Of a stretch of DNA of 64,000 nucleotides, positions 34,680 through 42,740 are shown piece after piece (the first letter of the stretch is position 1; every line of letters begins with the position of its first letter). The notes beneath the pieces are model-generated. The model was not told the origin of the DNA. It saw only the letters and a list, made by a program, of their open reading frames with translations, and searched no databases. Source of the stretch: Archaeoglobus neptunius (lineage in GTDB: Archaea > Halobacteriota > Archaeoglobi > Archaeoglobales > Archaeoglobaceae); the NCBI RefSeq assembly GCF_016757965.1, contig NZ_JAEKIW010000006.1, forward strand, positions 1-64,000, written 5' to 3'. A program made the translations under genes and the position numbers.

Positions 34680-36632
34680 ATGAAGGTTCTGGTTGTTGGA
34701 GCAGGTACGATGGGGCATGGAATCGCTGAAGTCTGTGCCCTTTCTGGATTTGAAGTGATTCTGTGTGATATCAATGAGGATGTTCTGAAGAACGCAATGA
34801 ACAGGATAGTGTGGAGCGTTAGGAAGCTCGAGTCAAAAGGAAAGATAAAAAAGTCAGACGAAATAATAAAAAAGATAAAAACAACCACAGACCTGGCAAA
34901 TGCTGCGAAGGAGGCTGATTTCGTAATTGAGGCTGTTGTGGAAAAAACAGAGGTAAAGCATGAGATATTCAAGATCCTCGATGAAAACTGCCGAGAGAAT
35001 GTGATACTATCAACAAACACCTCAACAATCCCGATAACCGACATTGCAAGCGTAACAGGGAGAAAGGACAGGGTTGTTGGACTGCACTTTTTCAATCCTC
35101 CAACGCTTATAAAGCTTGTCGAGATCATTAAAGGTGAAGAAACGTGTGACGAGACGGTCAAAAAAACAATAGAGTTCGCAAGGTCTATCGGAATGGATTA
35201 CGTACTGGTTGAAAAAGATGTTCCGGGATTTTTGATAAACAGAATAAACATAAGGGTGTTCGTTGAAGCCATAAGACTTCTTGAGGAAGGTTTCAAGCCA
35301 GAACAGATTGATGCCTCGGTTAAATACAGAGCGGGGCTTCCAATGGGTCTTTTTGAAGTTGTAGATTTCAGCGGTGTTGACACCGTTTACAACGTTCTTC
35401 AGGAGGTTAGAAAGAGAGGTTTTGAAGTTGTAGTTCCGGAAATGCTTGAGAATATGGTCAGAGAGGGCAGACTCGGAATGAAAACTGGAAAAGGATTTTA
35501 TGAATATTCCGGGTTCTACGCCAGGGCAAAAATTTCAAAAGACCTTGCTTACACCATAAATCCGATACAGATTCTCGCACCCGGTATAAACGAGGCAGCA
35601 TGGTTGATAAGAAACGGGATCGCAACCAGAGAGGATATAGACAAGGCTACGGTTAAGGGAATGGGGTACCCAAAAGGCATTCTTGACTTTGCTGACAGCT
35701 ACGGACTGGACAGAGTTGTGGTAGTTCTTGAAACGAGGAAGGGGAAAACAGGACTAAAGGAATACATCCCGGACCCGCTGCTTACTGAAATGAAGGAAAA
35801 GAAAAAGCTCGGAAAGAAAACAGGAGAGGGTTTCTATAAGTGGAACTACGAACTGCTGGACTTCGGACCTGTCAGATACGAAAAAAGGCATAACTATGCG
35901 ATGATCACCATGCGTCGACCTGAGAAACTTAATGCACTAAATGAGGAAATGTGGAAAGGGCTGACCGAAGCTTTCAGGAGGGCAAAAGAGGATAAGGACG
36001 TGAGAGCTGTTGTTATAACCGGAGAAGGAAGGGCATTTTGTGCTGGAGACGACATAGCTGTAATGGGATCGTGGAAAAGCTTCAGAGATGGGGTTGAGTT
36101 TTTCGACAACGTTGCCATGCCGTTAGTTGATGAGCTGGCAAATTACGACAAACCCATAATAGCTCTGGTAAATGGCAATGCTTTTGGAGGAGGAATGGAG
36201 CTGAATATGTTCTTCGACATAGTAATAGCGAGTGAAGACGCCAGTTTTTCAATCCCTGAAGGTCTTATCGGTGCCATCCCTCCACTCGCCTCATCTTTCG
36301 GCTACGCTCTCTTCGGAAGAAAAATAGCGAAGTATGCACTGACCGGAGACCCTATGGACCCCATGGAGGCCAGAGAACTTGGTCTTGTTGACGTCATTGT
36401 TCCCAAACAGTGTCTGGAAGACGCAGGAATAGAGTACGTAGACAAGGTGTGCAGAGTCGCACCTCTCGCAGCCAGGGCGATAAAGAAGTCCATGAACGCA
36501 GTCAGACAGCTTTACAGGAATCCACTTGAGATCGCAGGAAGGGAAATAGAGCTTTTGATACCAACTGAAGATTTCTCTGAAGGAATGAAAGCATTTGTAC
36601 AGAAAAGGAGGCCTGAGTGGAAAGGAAAATAG
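34680..36632 (+). CDS. 3-hydroxyacyl-CoA dehydrogenase / enoyl-CoA hydratase fusion
   Basis: 650 residues. Bifunctional enzyme: a crotonase-type hydratase converts enoyl-CoA to (S)-3-hydroxyacyl-CoA and an NAD-linked dehydrogenase oxidises this to 3-oxoacyl-CoA. The dehydrogenase comes first, with NAD motif GAGTMG at 7-12, HFFNPPTLIKLVEII near 138-152 with the catalytic His, and a second helical domain from about 185 to 380. The crotonase domain starts near 395: FCAGDD near 448 (oxyanion hole), GGGMELN near 500 and IPEGLIGAIPP near 525. The two catalytic glutamates, in GGGME and PEG, are both kept. The archaeal HCDH-ECH order is opposite to bacterial FadB. Confidence 0.93.
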   Translation: MKVLVVGAGTMGHGIAEVCALSGFEVILCDINEDVLKNAMNRIVWSVRKLESKGKIKKSDEIIKKIKTTTDLANAAKEADFVIEAVVEKTEVKHEIFKILDENCRENVILSTNTSTIPITDIASVTGRKDRVVGLHFFNPPTLIKLVEIIKGEETCDETVKKTIEFARSIGMDYVLVEKDVPGFLINRINIRVFVEAIRLLEEGFKPEQIDASVKYRAGLPMGLFEVVDFSGVDTVYNVLQEVRKRGFEVVVPEMLENMVREGRLGMKTGKGFYEYSGFYARAKISKDLAYTINPIQILAPGINEAAWLIRNGIATREDIDKATVKGMGYPKGILDFADSYGLDRVVVVLETRKGKTGLKEYIPDPLLTEMKEKKKLGKKTGEGFYKWNYELLDFGPVRYEKRHNYAMITMRRPEKLNALNEEMWKGLTEAFRRAKEDKDVRAVVITGEGRAFCAGDDIAVMGSWKSFRDGVEFFDNVAMPLVDELANYDKPIIALVNGNAFGGGMELNMFFDIVIASEDASFSIPEGLIGAIPPLASSFGYALFGRKIAKYALTGDPMDPMEARELGLVDVIVPKQCLEDAGIEYVDKVCRVAPLAARAIKKSMNAVRQLYRNPLEIAGREIELLIPTEDFSEGMKAFVQKRRPEWKGK

Positions 36633-36645
36633 TTCTTCTTTTTTT
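36633..36645 (+). terminator. T-rich tract after HCDH/ECH gene
   Basis: TTCTTCTTTTTTT directly after the stop codon resembles the T-rich termination signals of archaea. No hairpin is evident. Confidence 0.35.
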
Positions 36646-36790
36646 AAAAATAGGTTGGTCATTTTCCTTCCAAAATCAAACCTCGGCCAAGCTGCGACAG
36701 CATAGCCCCTCGAACATTTGTGTAAGCGTCTTAATGGTCTGTCAATTGTTGATGAGTACCATGTATACATTATGAACACTTGATAAAAAA

Positions 36791-36800
36791 TTTTATATGC
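36791..36800 (+). promoter_or_regulatory. TATA-like element of PHA synthase operon
   Basis: TTTTATATGC lies 33-42 bases before the ATG at 36833. It is within the 200-base gap after the HCDH/ECH gene, so the PHA operon has its own promoter. Confidence 0.5.
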
Positions 36801-36832
36801 AGTTAGATGTCAAAATACAGTGGTGATGGAAT

Positions 36833-37147
36833 ATGGAGTACTCGGACATTGTTGAGACCATGAGGGGGCTATACAAAATGGGCTTTGCAAGTGGGAAAAC
36901 AACCCTGGACCTGATGAAGGTCGGAATGGACAGCTACGTGAACATGTACGGCATACATCTCAGCCATTTTCTGCCTTCTGAGAGCTTTGAGAGTGTGAAA
37001 AAGACGATGGATATCTACCTTGACTCGCAGGCGAAAGTTTTGGATAACTTCAAGAAACTTCTGGAACAGATCGAAAAGCAGCAGGACGAGATATTCAACA
37101 GGCTGACTGAAATAAGCAAGACCCCGGAGAAGAAAAAATCCAGTTAA
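36833..37147 (+). CDS. small helical protein of the PHA operon (putative phasin-like)
   Basis: 104 residues, all predicted helical, with no signal peptide or cysteine. The second half (FESVKKTMDIYLDSQAKVLD, then LLEQIEKQQDEIFNRLTE) has heptad-like spacing, as in a coiled coil, and the tail is lysine/serine-rich. It is not similar enough to name. It starts the operon that ends with PhaE and PhaC, 25 bases before the PhaE-like gene. Small amphipathic helical proteins at this position in PHA operons are often granule-coating phasins, so that is the working idea, by context only. Confidence 0.55.
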   Translation: MEYSDIVETMRGLYKMGFASGKTTLDLMKVGMDSYVNMYGIHLSHFLPSESFESVKKTMDIYLDSQAKVLDNFKKLLEQIEKQQDEIFNRLTEISKTPEKKKSS

Positions 37148-37160
37148 TTTTTAATTTTTT

Positions 37161-37166
37161 GGAGGT
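37161..37166 (+). promoter_or_regulatory. Shine-Dalgarno site of PhaE-like gene
   Basis: GGAGGT lies 6 bases before the ATG at 37173, a strong site that fixes this start. Confidence 0.7.
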
Positions 37167-37172
37167 CTGATC

Positions 37173-38054
37173 ATGATTCAAGACCACGATTATTTCATGA
37201 ACCCCTTGCCCAAAGAGTCCCTGGAGCTGATCAAGAGAAACATGAAAATAAGAGATGTTTTAAAAAAGATCTATGCAGATTACAGATCCAATCTGAAGCC
37301 CAATCCCAAAGATTTTGAGACAATTTTCAACGAGATATTCAGGTACTTCTTCCGACCGCTTGAAACTGCAATTTTGGGGACAATGCAGATGATACTTCTG
37401 CTGCCAACAAGGAAAAACATGAGGCTGTTTGAAATATACGGTGATACCCTCCATGCATACGAGGAGCTTTTAAAATCGATAAAAGACCATCTGGAACTGA
37501 CAATGAAAGCTTACGAAGTGTTTTTTGCGGAACCAATCAAAAATGTGAAAGACTTCATGGTGGATAACGAGCTGGAACTGCACGAGTTTGAAATATACAG
37601 ACTTGTTGCTGATTATCCATACACCATAACTAACAGGGCAATCATGCATATCTCAAAATCCTTCGATTCGTGGGAGAGATTCTCCGAAGCCTATTTTCTG
37701 TTCAAGGGCCTGATGAAGGAGACGTACATGAGAGCCGTGAGTGATTTCATTACTGCCATGAAAGATGGGGTGTTTGAAAATTATTCAGATTTTGCAAATG
37801 AATTCTACAGCATTGCTGCGTCACATTTCGACCTGCTGCTGAAATCTGATGAATACCTGGAGGTCCAGAGAGAGATGAACTCAAGTTTAATGGATCACAT
37901 TTTCCACTTCAGAAGATTTGCCGAAGAAGTCTTGGAAAACAATCCCGCAAGTCCTTTTGCCACACTGAACCAGATCGACGAAGCTTACAGAAGGATATCC
38001 GATCTGAGAAGGAAGATTCTCGAACTTGAGAGAAGGCTTGAAACCGGACCCTGA
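37173..38054 (+). CDS. phaE: PhaE-like subunit of class III PHA synthase
   Basis: 293 helical residues, matching the PhaE family in length, helical content and position directly before phaC. PhaE is the non-catalytic partner that activates class III PHA synthase. A C-terminal heptad-like helix (YRRISDLRRKILELERRLE, about 270-288) is typical of PhaE proteins, which end in a coiled coil. The middle (NPKDFETIFNEIFRYFFRPLE near 48-68; WERFSEAYFLFKGLMKETY near 164-182) is weakly related to known PhaE. There are no catalytic motifs. Assignment rests partly on context. Confidence 0.75.
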   Translation: MIQDHDYFMNPLPKESLELIKRNMKIRDVLKKIYADYRSNLKPNPKDFETIFNEIFRYFFRPLETAILGTMQMILLLPTRKNMRLFEIYGDTLHAYEELLKSIKDHLELTMKAYEVFFAEPIKNVKDFMVDNELELHEFEIYRLVADYPYTITNRAIMHISKSFDSWERFSEAYFLFKGLMKETYMRAVSDFITAMKDGVFENYSDFANEFYSIAASHFDLLLKSDEYLEVQREMNSSLMDHIFHFRRFAEEVLENNPASPFATLNQIDEAYRRISDLRRKILELERRLETGP

Positions 38055-38059
38055 GGTGA
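38053..38059 (+). promoter_or_regulatory. Shine-Dalgarno site of phaC (TTG start)
   Basis: GAGGTGA lies 4 bases before the TTG at 38064 and overlaps the phaE stop. It supports the TTG as the phaC start and suggests translational coupling. Confidence 0.6.
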
Positions 38060-38063
38060 AAAT

Positions 38064-39035
38064 TTGCTCCAGCTTCCCGAAATCAAACCGGGAACGTGCG
38101 AATATGAACTTGAAATAGAAGACTGGCTGTTCAAACTTGCCCATTTTAAATCAAAACCTCGATACAGGGTGCCGATCCTTATTTGCTACGCCTTCATAAA
38201 CCGCCCCTACATTCTTGACCTCAACAGGGAGGTCAGTGTAATAAGCAGAATGCTCGACGCTGGTCTCGATGTATGGCTGATAGACTGGGGATATCCCTCA
38301 AGGGCAGACAGGTTTTTGGAGCTTTCTGACTATCTGGATTTCATCGAAACCTGTATCGAACACATTACCGGAAAAAAAGGGGTCGAGAGTATAACCCTTC
38401 ATGGATACTGCCTCGGTTCGACGTTGGCCGTCATATACTCCTCCATATTCCCTGAAAAAATAAAAAATCTCGTCCTTCAGGCACCTGCAGTTGACTTCTA
38501 CACCACAAACACCCTGGCCCAATGGGCCAGAACAATTGAACCCGAAAAGATAGCCAGAGCTCTGGGAAACGCCACAGGAGATTTGCTGAATCTGTCATTC
38601 TTACTTGTTGATCCAATAAGACTGGTGGTCGGAAAATACCAGTCTCTTTTAGACAATTCCGAGAACACCGATTTCTTGAGAACGTTTCTTTATATGGACT
38701 GCTGGATCTTCGATTCACCGGCAGTTCCCGGCAACGTCTACGTGGAATACATAACCCGATGGTACCACAGAAACGAGGTGATTGAGGGGTTGTTCGAATA
38801 CAGAAACAGAAAGGTTGATATCAACAATCTGACCATGCCCACGTTGATCATCGCAGGGCAGAAGGATCACATAACACCCCCCGAATCGGCAAGCTCCTTT
38901 TTTGAAAGAATACCATCAAAGGACAAGAAACTGATTCTATCGGACAGGGGTCACATCGGACTGACGGTAAGCAAAAGCTCTCACAGAAAGATCTGGCCAG
39001 AAGTTATAAGATGGATTGTGGAAAGATCCCGCTAG
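38064..39035 (+). CDS. phaC: class III poly(3-hydroxyalkanoate) synthase PhaC
   Basis: 323 residues, TTG start. Alpha/beta-hydrolase enzyme that polymerises (R)-3-hydroxyacyl-CoA. The lipase-like box is GYCLGS at 114-119 with Cys 116 as nucleophile; Asp 269 lies in AGQKDHITPP and His 298 in DRGHIG. The spacings Cys-Asp 153 and Asp-His 29 equal those of the Allochromatium vinosum class III enzyme (Cys149, Asp302, His331). Also seen: VWLIDWGYPS at 70-79, matching the family's D-W-G-x-P block. The N-terminus is about 33 residues shorter than in A. vinosum. No dedicated (R)-specific reductase or hydratase gene is in the window. Confidence 0.88.
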   Translation: MLQLPEIKPGTCEYELEIEDWLFKLAHFKSKPRYRVPILICYAFINRPYILDLNREVSVISRMLDAGLDVWLIDWGYPSRADRFLELSDYLDFIETCIEHITGKKGVESITLHGYCLGSTLAVIYSSIFPEKIKNLVLQAPAVDFYTTNTLAQWARTIEPEKIARALGNATGDLLNLSFLLVDPIRLVVGKYQSLLDNSENTDFLRTFLYMDCWIFDSPAVPGNVYVEYITRWYHRNEVIEGLFEYRNRKVDINNLTMPTLIIAGQKDHITPPESASSFFERIPSKDKKLILSDRGHIGLTVSKSSHRKIWPEVIRWIVERSR

Positions 39036-39105
39036 CCTGCTGGATTGTAAAATTTTAACTCAAAATCCCGGAAATGTCGGTGGTGCACACTTTCAGAACA
39101 AACTC

Positions 39106-39115
39106 TTTAAAAACC
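39106..39115 (+). promoter_or_regulatory. TATA-like element of PUA protein gene
   Basis: TTTAAAAACC lies 17-26 bases before the ATG at 39132, consistent with a leaderless transcript. Confidence 0.45.
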
Positions 39116-39131
39116 ACACCATAATTTCTGC

Positions 39132-39596
39132 ATGCGACGAAGGAGGCTGAGGAAAAAGGAGGCCAGGAGAGTTGTTTCCGAGGTTAGAGAGACTGCAGGA
39201 GTTGAGGTCGCAGGCGACATGGATGAGATCGATTTCGGTAACATCAAGATAATCCTGGTGGATAATGAGCCCGTTCTGCTTGAATACGATGGAAAATACT
39301 ATGTTTCTGTCTATGGAGCCATCAAACTCAAACCTGAGAGATACAGAGTGACCGTAGATGAGGGTGCGCTTAAATTCGTGATGAATGGTGCCGATGTTAT
39401 GAAACCCGGAATTGTCTTCGCAGATGAAAGGATTAGCGAAGGGGACTTTGTCTACGTCACCGTTGAGGGAAAGGAGAGTCCAATTGCCGTGGGAGTTGCC
39501 CTGTGCGATGGAAAAGAAATGGTCGGTGGAAAGGGCAAGGCCGTGAAGAACATTCACCACCTGAAGGATAAAATCTGGAGATATTTCTTTGGGTAA
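39132..39596 (+). CDS. PUA domain RNA-binding protein (DUF1947-PUA type)
   Basis: 154 residues. The N-terminal ~75 residues correspond to the DUF1947/pre-PUA domain (very basic opening MRRRRLRKKEARRV, then IDFGNIKIILVDNEPVLLEYDGKYYVS near residues 36-62). The C-terminal PUA domain begins near 78 (VDEGALKFVMNGADVMKPGI, V-x-x-G-x-x-x-x-x-x-G-A-x-x-x-P-G-I signature) and ends in a strand with AVGVALCDGKEM. It resembles archaeal MCT-1-like proteins; binding to tRNA or rRNA is expected but the target is unknown. Confidence 0.85.
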   Translation: MRRRRLRKKEARRVVSEVRETAGVEVAGDMDEIDFGNIKIILVDNEPVLLEYDGKYYVSVYGAIKLKPERYRVTVDEGALKFVMNGADVMKPGIVFADERISEGDFVYVTVEGKESPIAVGVALCDGKEMVGGKGKAVKNIHHLKDKIWRYFFG

Positions 39597-39626
39597 AGTT
39601 AAAATTATCTGAAGTTACCTTTTTAC

Positions 39627-39860
39627 ATGGCTCTTGGATTCGTCCTAATAAAGGTCTCACCGGGAAAAGAAAGAAGAGTTTACGATACCATTGCCAGACT
39701 TGAGGAGGTTGAAGAACTCTATCCTTTGTTCGGGGAATACGACCTGATAGCCAAGATAGTCGTTAGAGATTTCGAGGAGCTGAGCGATGTTGTTGTGAAC
39801 AAGATAAGATCAGCCGATGGTGTCATTGAAACGAAAACACTGACAGGGGCGAAATTCTGA
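39627..39860 (+). CDS. stand-alone Lrp/AsnC ligand-binding (RAM) domain protein
   Basis: 77 residues made only of the Lrp-type effector/oligomerisation domain, with no HTH. LGFVLIKVSPGKERRVYDTIARLEEVEELYPLFGEYDLIAKI-like strands and helices (about 2-45) end with DGVIETKTLTGAKF. Such 'demi-regulators' bind amino acids or form mixed oligomers with full Lrp proteins. Its stop overlaps the next gene's start by one base, so a functional link with the ACT-domain protein is likely. Confidence 0.85.
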   Translation: MALGFVLIKVSPGKERRVYDTIARLEEVEELYPLFGEYDLIAKIVVRDFEELSDVVVNKIRSADGVIETKTLTGAKF

Positions 39861-40519
39861 TGTTAAAAGGGCTGAGAATTATAGCCGATAACAGAATTGG
39901 GGTACTCAGGGATCTGACGGCAGTTATAGCAGAGGAAGGGGGAAATATCACCTTTGCCCAGACTTTCCTGATTAAACATGGAGAACATGCCGGAAAGGCC
40001 CTGATCTACTTCGAAATTGACGGTGGTAATTTTGGAAATATCGTCGAAAAGGTCAGGAAGTTTGATTACATAATAGAGGTTGAGGAAGAGGAACCGTTTG
40101 AAAGGGTATTCGGCAAGAGGATAATCATCCTCGGTGGTGGGGCTTTGGTTTCGCAGGTTGCCATTGGTGCGATAAGCGAGGCTGACAGACACAACTTACG
40201 GGGAGAGAGGATCAGTGTAGACACCATGCCTGTTGTGGGTGAAGAGGAAATAGCAGAGGCTGTAAAGGCCGTCTCCAGACTTCACAGGGCCGAAGTTCTC
40301 GTACTCGCCGGTGGAATAATGGGGGGCAAGATTACTGAGGAGGTAAAGAAGTTGAGAAAAAGTGGAATAAGGGTGATTTCGCTGAACATGTTTGGCAGTG
40401 TTCCCCATGTGAGTGATGTCGTCATCAGCGACCCTGTGATGGCCGGTACCATAGCAGTTATGCACATAAGCGAGAAGGCAAAGTTTGACATTGACAGGGT
40501 GAAGGGGAGGCGGATTTAA
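39860..40519 (+). CDS. ACT domain protein with DUF5612 C-terminal half
   Basis: 219 residues. Residues 1-75 are an ACT domain (LRIIADNRIGVLRDLTAVIAEEGGNITF: the D-N-x-G-V-L-x-D-L/I signature), which usually binds amino acids. Residues about 85-219 match the archaeal DUF5612 family: IIILGGGALVSQVAIGAI near 88-105, then VDTMPVVGEEEIAEAVKAV and VLVLAGGIMGGKITEEVKKL, resembling a nucleotide-fold or periplasmic-binding-like unit. Function not established; an amino-acid-responsive role is likely from the ACT domain. It is coupled to the RAM domain protein upstream. Confidence 0.8.
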   Translation: MLKGLRIIADNRIGVLRDLTAVIAEEGGNITFAQTFLIKHGEHAGKALIYFEIDGGNFGNIVEKVRKFDYIIEVEEEEPFERVFGKRIIILGGGALVSQVAIGAISEADRHNLRGERISVDTMPVVGEEEIAEAVKAVSRLHRAEVLVLAGGIMGGKITEEVKKLRKSGIRVISLNMFGSVPHVSDVVISDPVMAGTIAVMHISEKAKFDIDRVKGRRI

Positions 40520-40521
40520 GT

Positions 40522-40531
40522 AAATTTTATC
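40522..40531 (+). promoter_or_regulatory. TATA-like element of cobalamin transport cluster
   Basis: AAATTTTATC lies 24-33 bases before the GTG start of btuC at 40555, in the 35-base gap after the ACT gene. I saw no cobalamin riboswitch-like leader; there is no room for one. Confidence 0.45.
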
Positions 40532-40554
40532 AAATGCCCACTTAACTTGACCGT

Positions 40555-41523
40555 GTGAGATTCACGACAACGATCCTTCTGCTCCTGGGCCTCAACTTTG
40601 CCGTCATACTGCTAGCCCTGAGTGTGGGCAGCGCCGGTTATGATTATCTTTTCAGAATTATTAGCGGCAGCGCTGACGATACCGCAGTAAAGATAGTCTT
40701 CGAATACAGATTGCCCAGACTGCTGCTCGCAATGGTTGCCGGAGCGGCACTGTCATCATCCGGATGCGCAATGCAGGCCCTTTTCAGGAACCCTCTGGCA
40801 GAACCGTACGTACTGGGTGTGGCAAGCGGTGCAAGCGTCGGAGCTGCACTGTCCGTGGCTCTCGGCATTGAGGGAATCTATTCGAGAATGGGGCTCGCAT
40901 TTTCCATAGCTCTACTAACCGCATACATCGTTTACATGATCGGCTCAGCATCCAGATTCAGAGACCAGACTTACGCCATACTCCTTGCCGGAGTGGCCAT
41001 GGCAAGCTTTTTCTCAGGAGTGACGTCGCTGCTCATTTACTTTTCCACTCAAAACATGCATAAGGTAATATTCTGGCTGATGGGTAGCTTCTCCAATCCA
41101 TTCATGGAGGAAGTGCTGTTTGCCCTGCCAGTTACAATCGCCGGCGTCATATACCTGATCGTAACGTCCTGGAACCTGAATGCACTGCTACTGGGAGATG
41201 AACATGCCAGTGCAGTTGGAATTAACGTCGAGAGATACAGAAGGTCACTAATTGCGGTGGTTGCTCTGCTCACCTCAGCAACTGTAGCCGTGAGCGGAGT
41301 GATAGGTTTTGTGGGAATTATAATTCCACACACCATGAGGATTCTGGTCGGAGAGGAGCACCAGAAGCTACTTCCATCAACAGTACTTCTATCAACAGCA
41401 TTCATGCCTGCAATAGACATAATAACAAGGATCTCAACAAACGGCGAGCTTCCTGTGGGAGCAATTACAGCAATGCTCGGAGGTCCTTTCTTCCTCTACC
41501 TGCTGTTAAGGGGATCAGTATGA
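40555..41523 (+). CDS. btuC: cobalamin ABC transporter permease BtuC
   Basis: 322 residues, GTG start, FecCD family permease with about ten membrane helices. Seen: RLPRLLLAMVAGAALSSSGCAMQALFRNPLAEPYVLGVASGASVGAAL (about 52-98), whose R-L-P-R and Q-x-x-x-x-N-P-L-A-x-P motifs are family landmarks; WLMGSFSNP near 178-186; and VSGVIGFVGIIIPHTMRILVGEEHQKLLPST (about 247-277), the cytoplasmic loop that meets the ATPase. It overlaps btuD by 4 bases. FecCD members import B12 or siderophores; the neighbours (CbiZ, BtuF, DUF4430 proteins) point to corrinoids. Confidence 0.92.
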   Translation: MRFTTTILLLLGLNFAVILLALSVGSAGYDYLFRIISGSADDTAVKIVFEYRLPRLLLAMVAGAALSSSGCAMQALFRNPLAEPYVLGVASGASVGAALSVALGIEGIYSRMGLAFSIALLTAYIVYMIGSASRFRDQTYAILLAGVAMASFFSGVTSLLIYFSTQNMHKVIFWLMGSFSNPFMEEVLFALPVTIAGVIYLIVTSWNLNALLLGDEHASAVGINVERYRRSLIAVVALLTSATVAVSGVIGFVGIIIPHTMRILVGEEHQKLLPSTVLLSTAFMPAIDIITRISTNGELPVGAITAMLGGPFFLYLLLRGSV

Positions 41524-42740
41524 AGCTTGTAGTTAAAGGAGTTTCGGTAAGGCTCGGAAGCAAGGAGGTGTTGAAAGACGTAACTTTTGAAGTAAAGGAG
41601 GGGGAGCTTGTAGCCTTACTGGGTCCGAACGGCAGTGGAAAGTCGACAATTCTCAGAACGATATTCGGTTTGCTCAAACCACTCAAGGGAGTTGTGATGT
41701 TTGATGGAAAATGGATTGAAAATATGGAAGAAACAGCCAAGAAACTGGGATATCTTCCCCAGGATACACCTATTACCAACTTAAGAGTTATGGAAGTTGT
41801 TCTGCTCGGAAGGACGCCGTACATGAAAGGTCTGAAGAAGCCGGGTGAGGATGACCGTCGTATAGCGTTAAAGGCTCTAAGAGATGTCGGGATGGAGAAT
41901 ATGGCAGACAGATCTTTCTCGGAACTTAGTGGAGGAGAGAGGCAGAAAGTCATGCTCGCAAGAGTTTTTGCCCAGGAACCACAGATAATGCTGCTCGACG
42001 AGCCAACAGCCCATCTCGATATTGCTGCACAGATTGAGATAATGGAGATTATCAGAAATAAGGTTGATAATGGAATGGCAGCGATAGTTGCAATTCACGA
42101 CATTAATCTCGCATCCTCCTTTGCAACCCGTATTTTAATGGTTAAAGACGGCAAGATCGTTCATGCAGGTAAATCCGTGGATGTCATCACCGAAGAGAGT
42201 ATAAAGTATGTTTTCGGAGCAGATGTGAGTGTAAAAAGATACGGTCGAGGAGTGTACATCGTACCGAAATTCAGGAGGCCAGAGGGGACGGGGAGAGTTC
42301 ATGTCATATGCGGTGGAGGAAGCGGAATAAACATACTCCACATTTTGAGAGAGGAAGGATTCGCTGTGTCTGCCGGTGTGATCAATGTTCTTGACACAGA
42401 CTGGGAGATTGCTTCAGAACTTGGGGAGGTTGTAGACGAGGCACCATTTTCCCAGATAAGCGATTTCTCCCATGACCGAAATCTTAAAATGATTGAAAAA
42501 AGCGATGTCGTAGTTCTCTCAAACCTGAGTGTCGGATGGGGAAATTTCAAGAACCTGCTGGCTGCACTGCATGCTGCAAACATGGGCAAGCTGGTTGTGG
42601 TCAACGAAACCCCATTTAGCGAGCGAAACTTCGCTGGACGTGAGGCAGAAAAAATCTACGAAAAGATTCTGAAAAAGGCAGTTATTGTTAGAAATGAAGG
42701 TGAGATGCTGAATGCCATACGAAAATTACTGGACCGATAG
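41520..42740 (+). CDS. btuD: cobalamin ABC transporter ATPase BtuD with a C-terminal extension
   Basis: 406 residues. The ABC ATPase domain (about 1-255) has Walker A GPNGSGKST at 35-43, the signature LSGGE at 136-140, Walker B MLLDEPT at 157-163 and a switch His near 190. Residues about 262-406 form an extra domain opening GRVHVICGGGSGINILHIL, with EKSDVVVLSNLSVGWGN near 326. This extension is known in archaeal B12 ABC ATPases but its role is not established; a Rossmann-like shape suggests nucleotide or cofactor binding. It overlaps cbiZ by 29 bases. Confidence 0.9.
   Translation: MKLVVKGVSVRLGSKEVLKDVTFEVKEGELVALLGPNGSGKSTILRTIFGLLKPLKGVVMFDGKWIENMEETAKKLGYLPQDTPITNLRVMEVVLLGRTPYMKGLKKPGEDDRRIALKALRDVGMENMADRSFSELSGGERQKVMLARVFAQEPQIMLLDEPTAHLDIAAQIEIMEIIRNKVDNGMAAIVAIHDINLASSFATRILMVKDGKIVHAGKSVDVITEESIKYVFGADVSVKRYGRGVYIVPKFRRPEGTGRVHVICGGGSGINILHILREEGFAVSAGVINVLDTDWEIASELGEVVDEAPFSQISDFSHDRNLKMIEKSDVVVLSNLSVGWGNFKNLLAALHAANMGKLVVVNETPFSERNFAGREAEKIYEKILKKAVIVRNEGEMLNAIRKLLDR

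Noticed and set aside
40522-40555. Cobalamin riboswitch ahead of btuC
   Set aside because: Only 35 bases separate the genes, with a TATA-like element close to the start; no B12-box-like sequence is visible, and cobalamin riboswitches are not expected in archaea.
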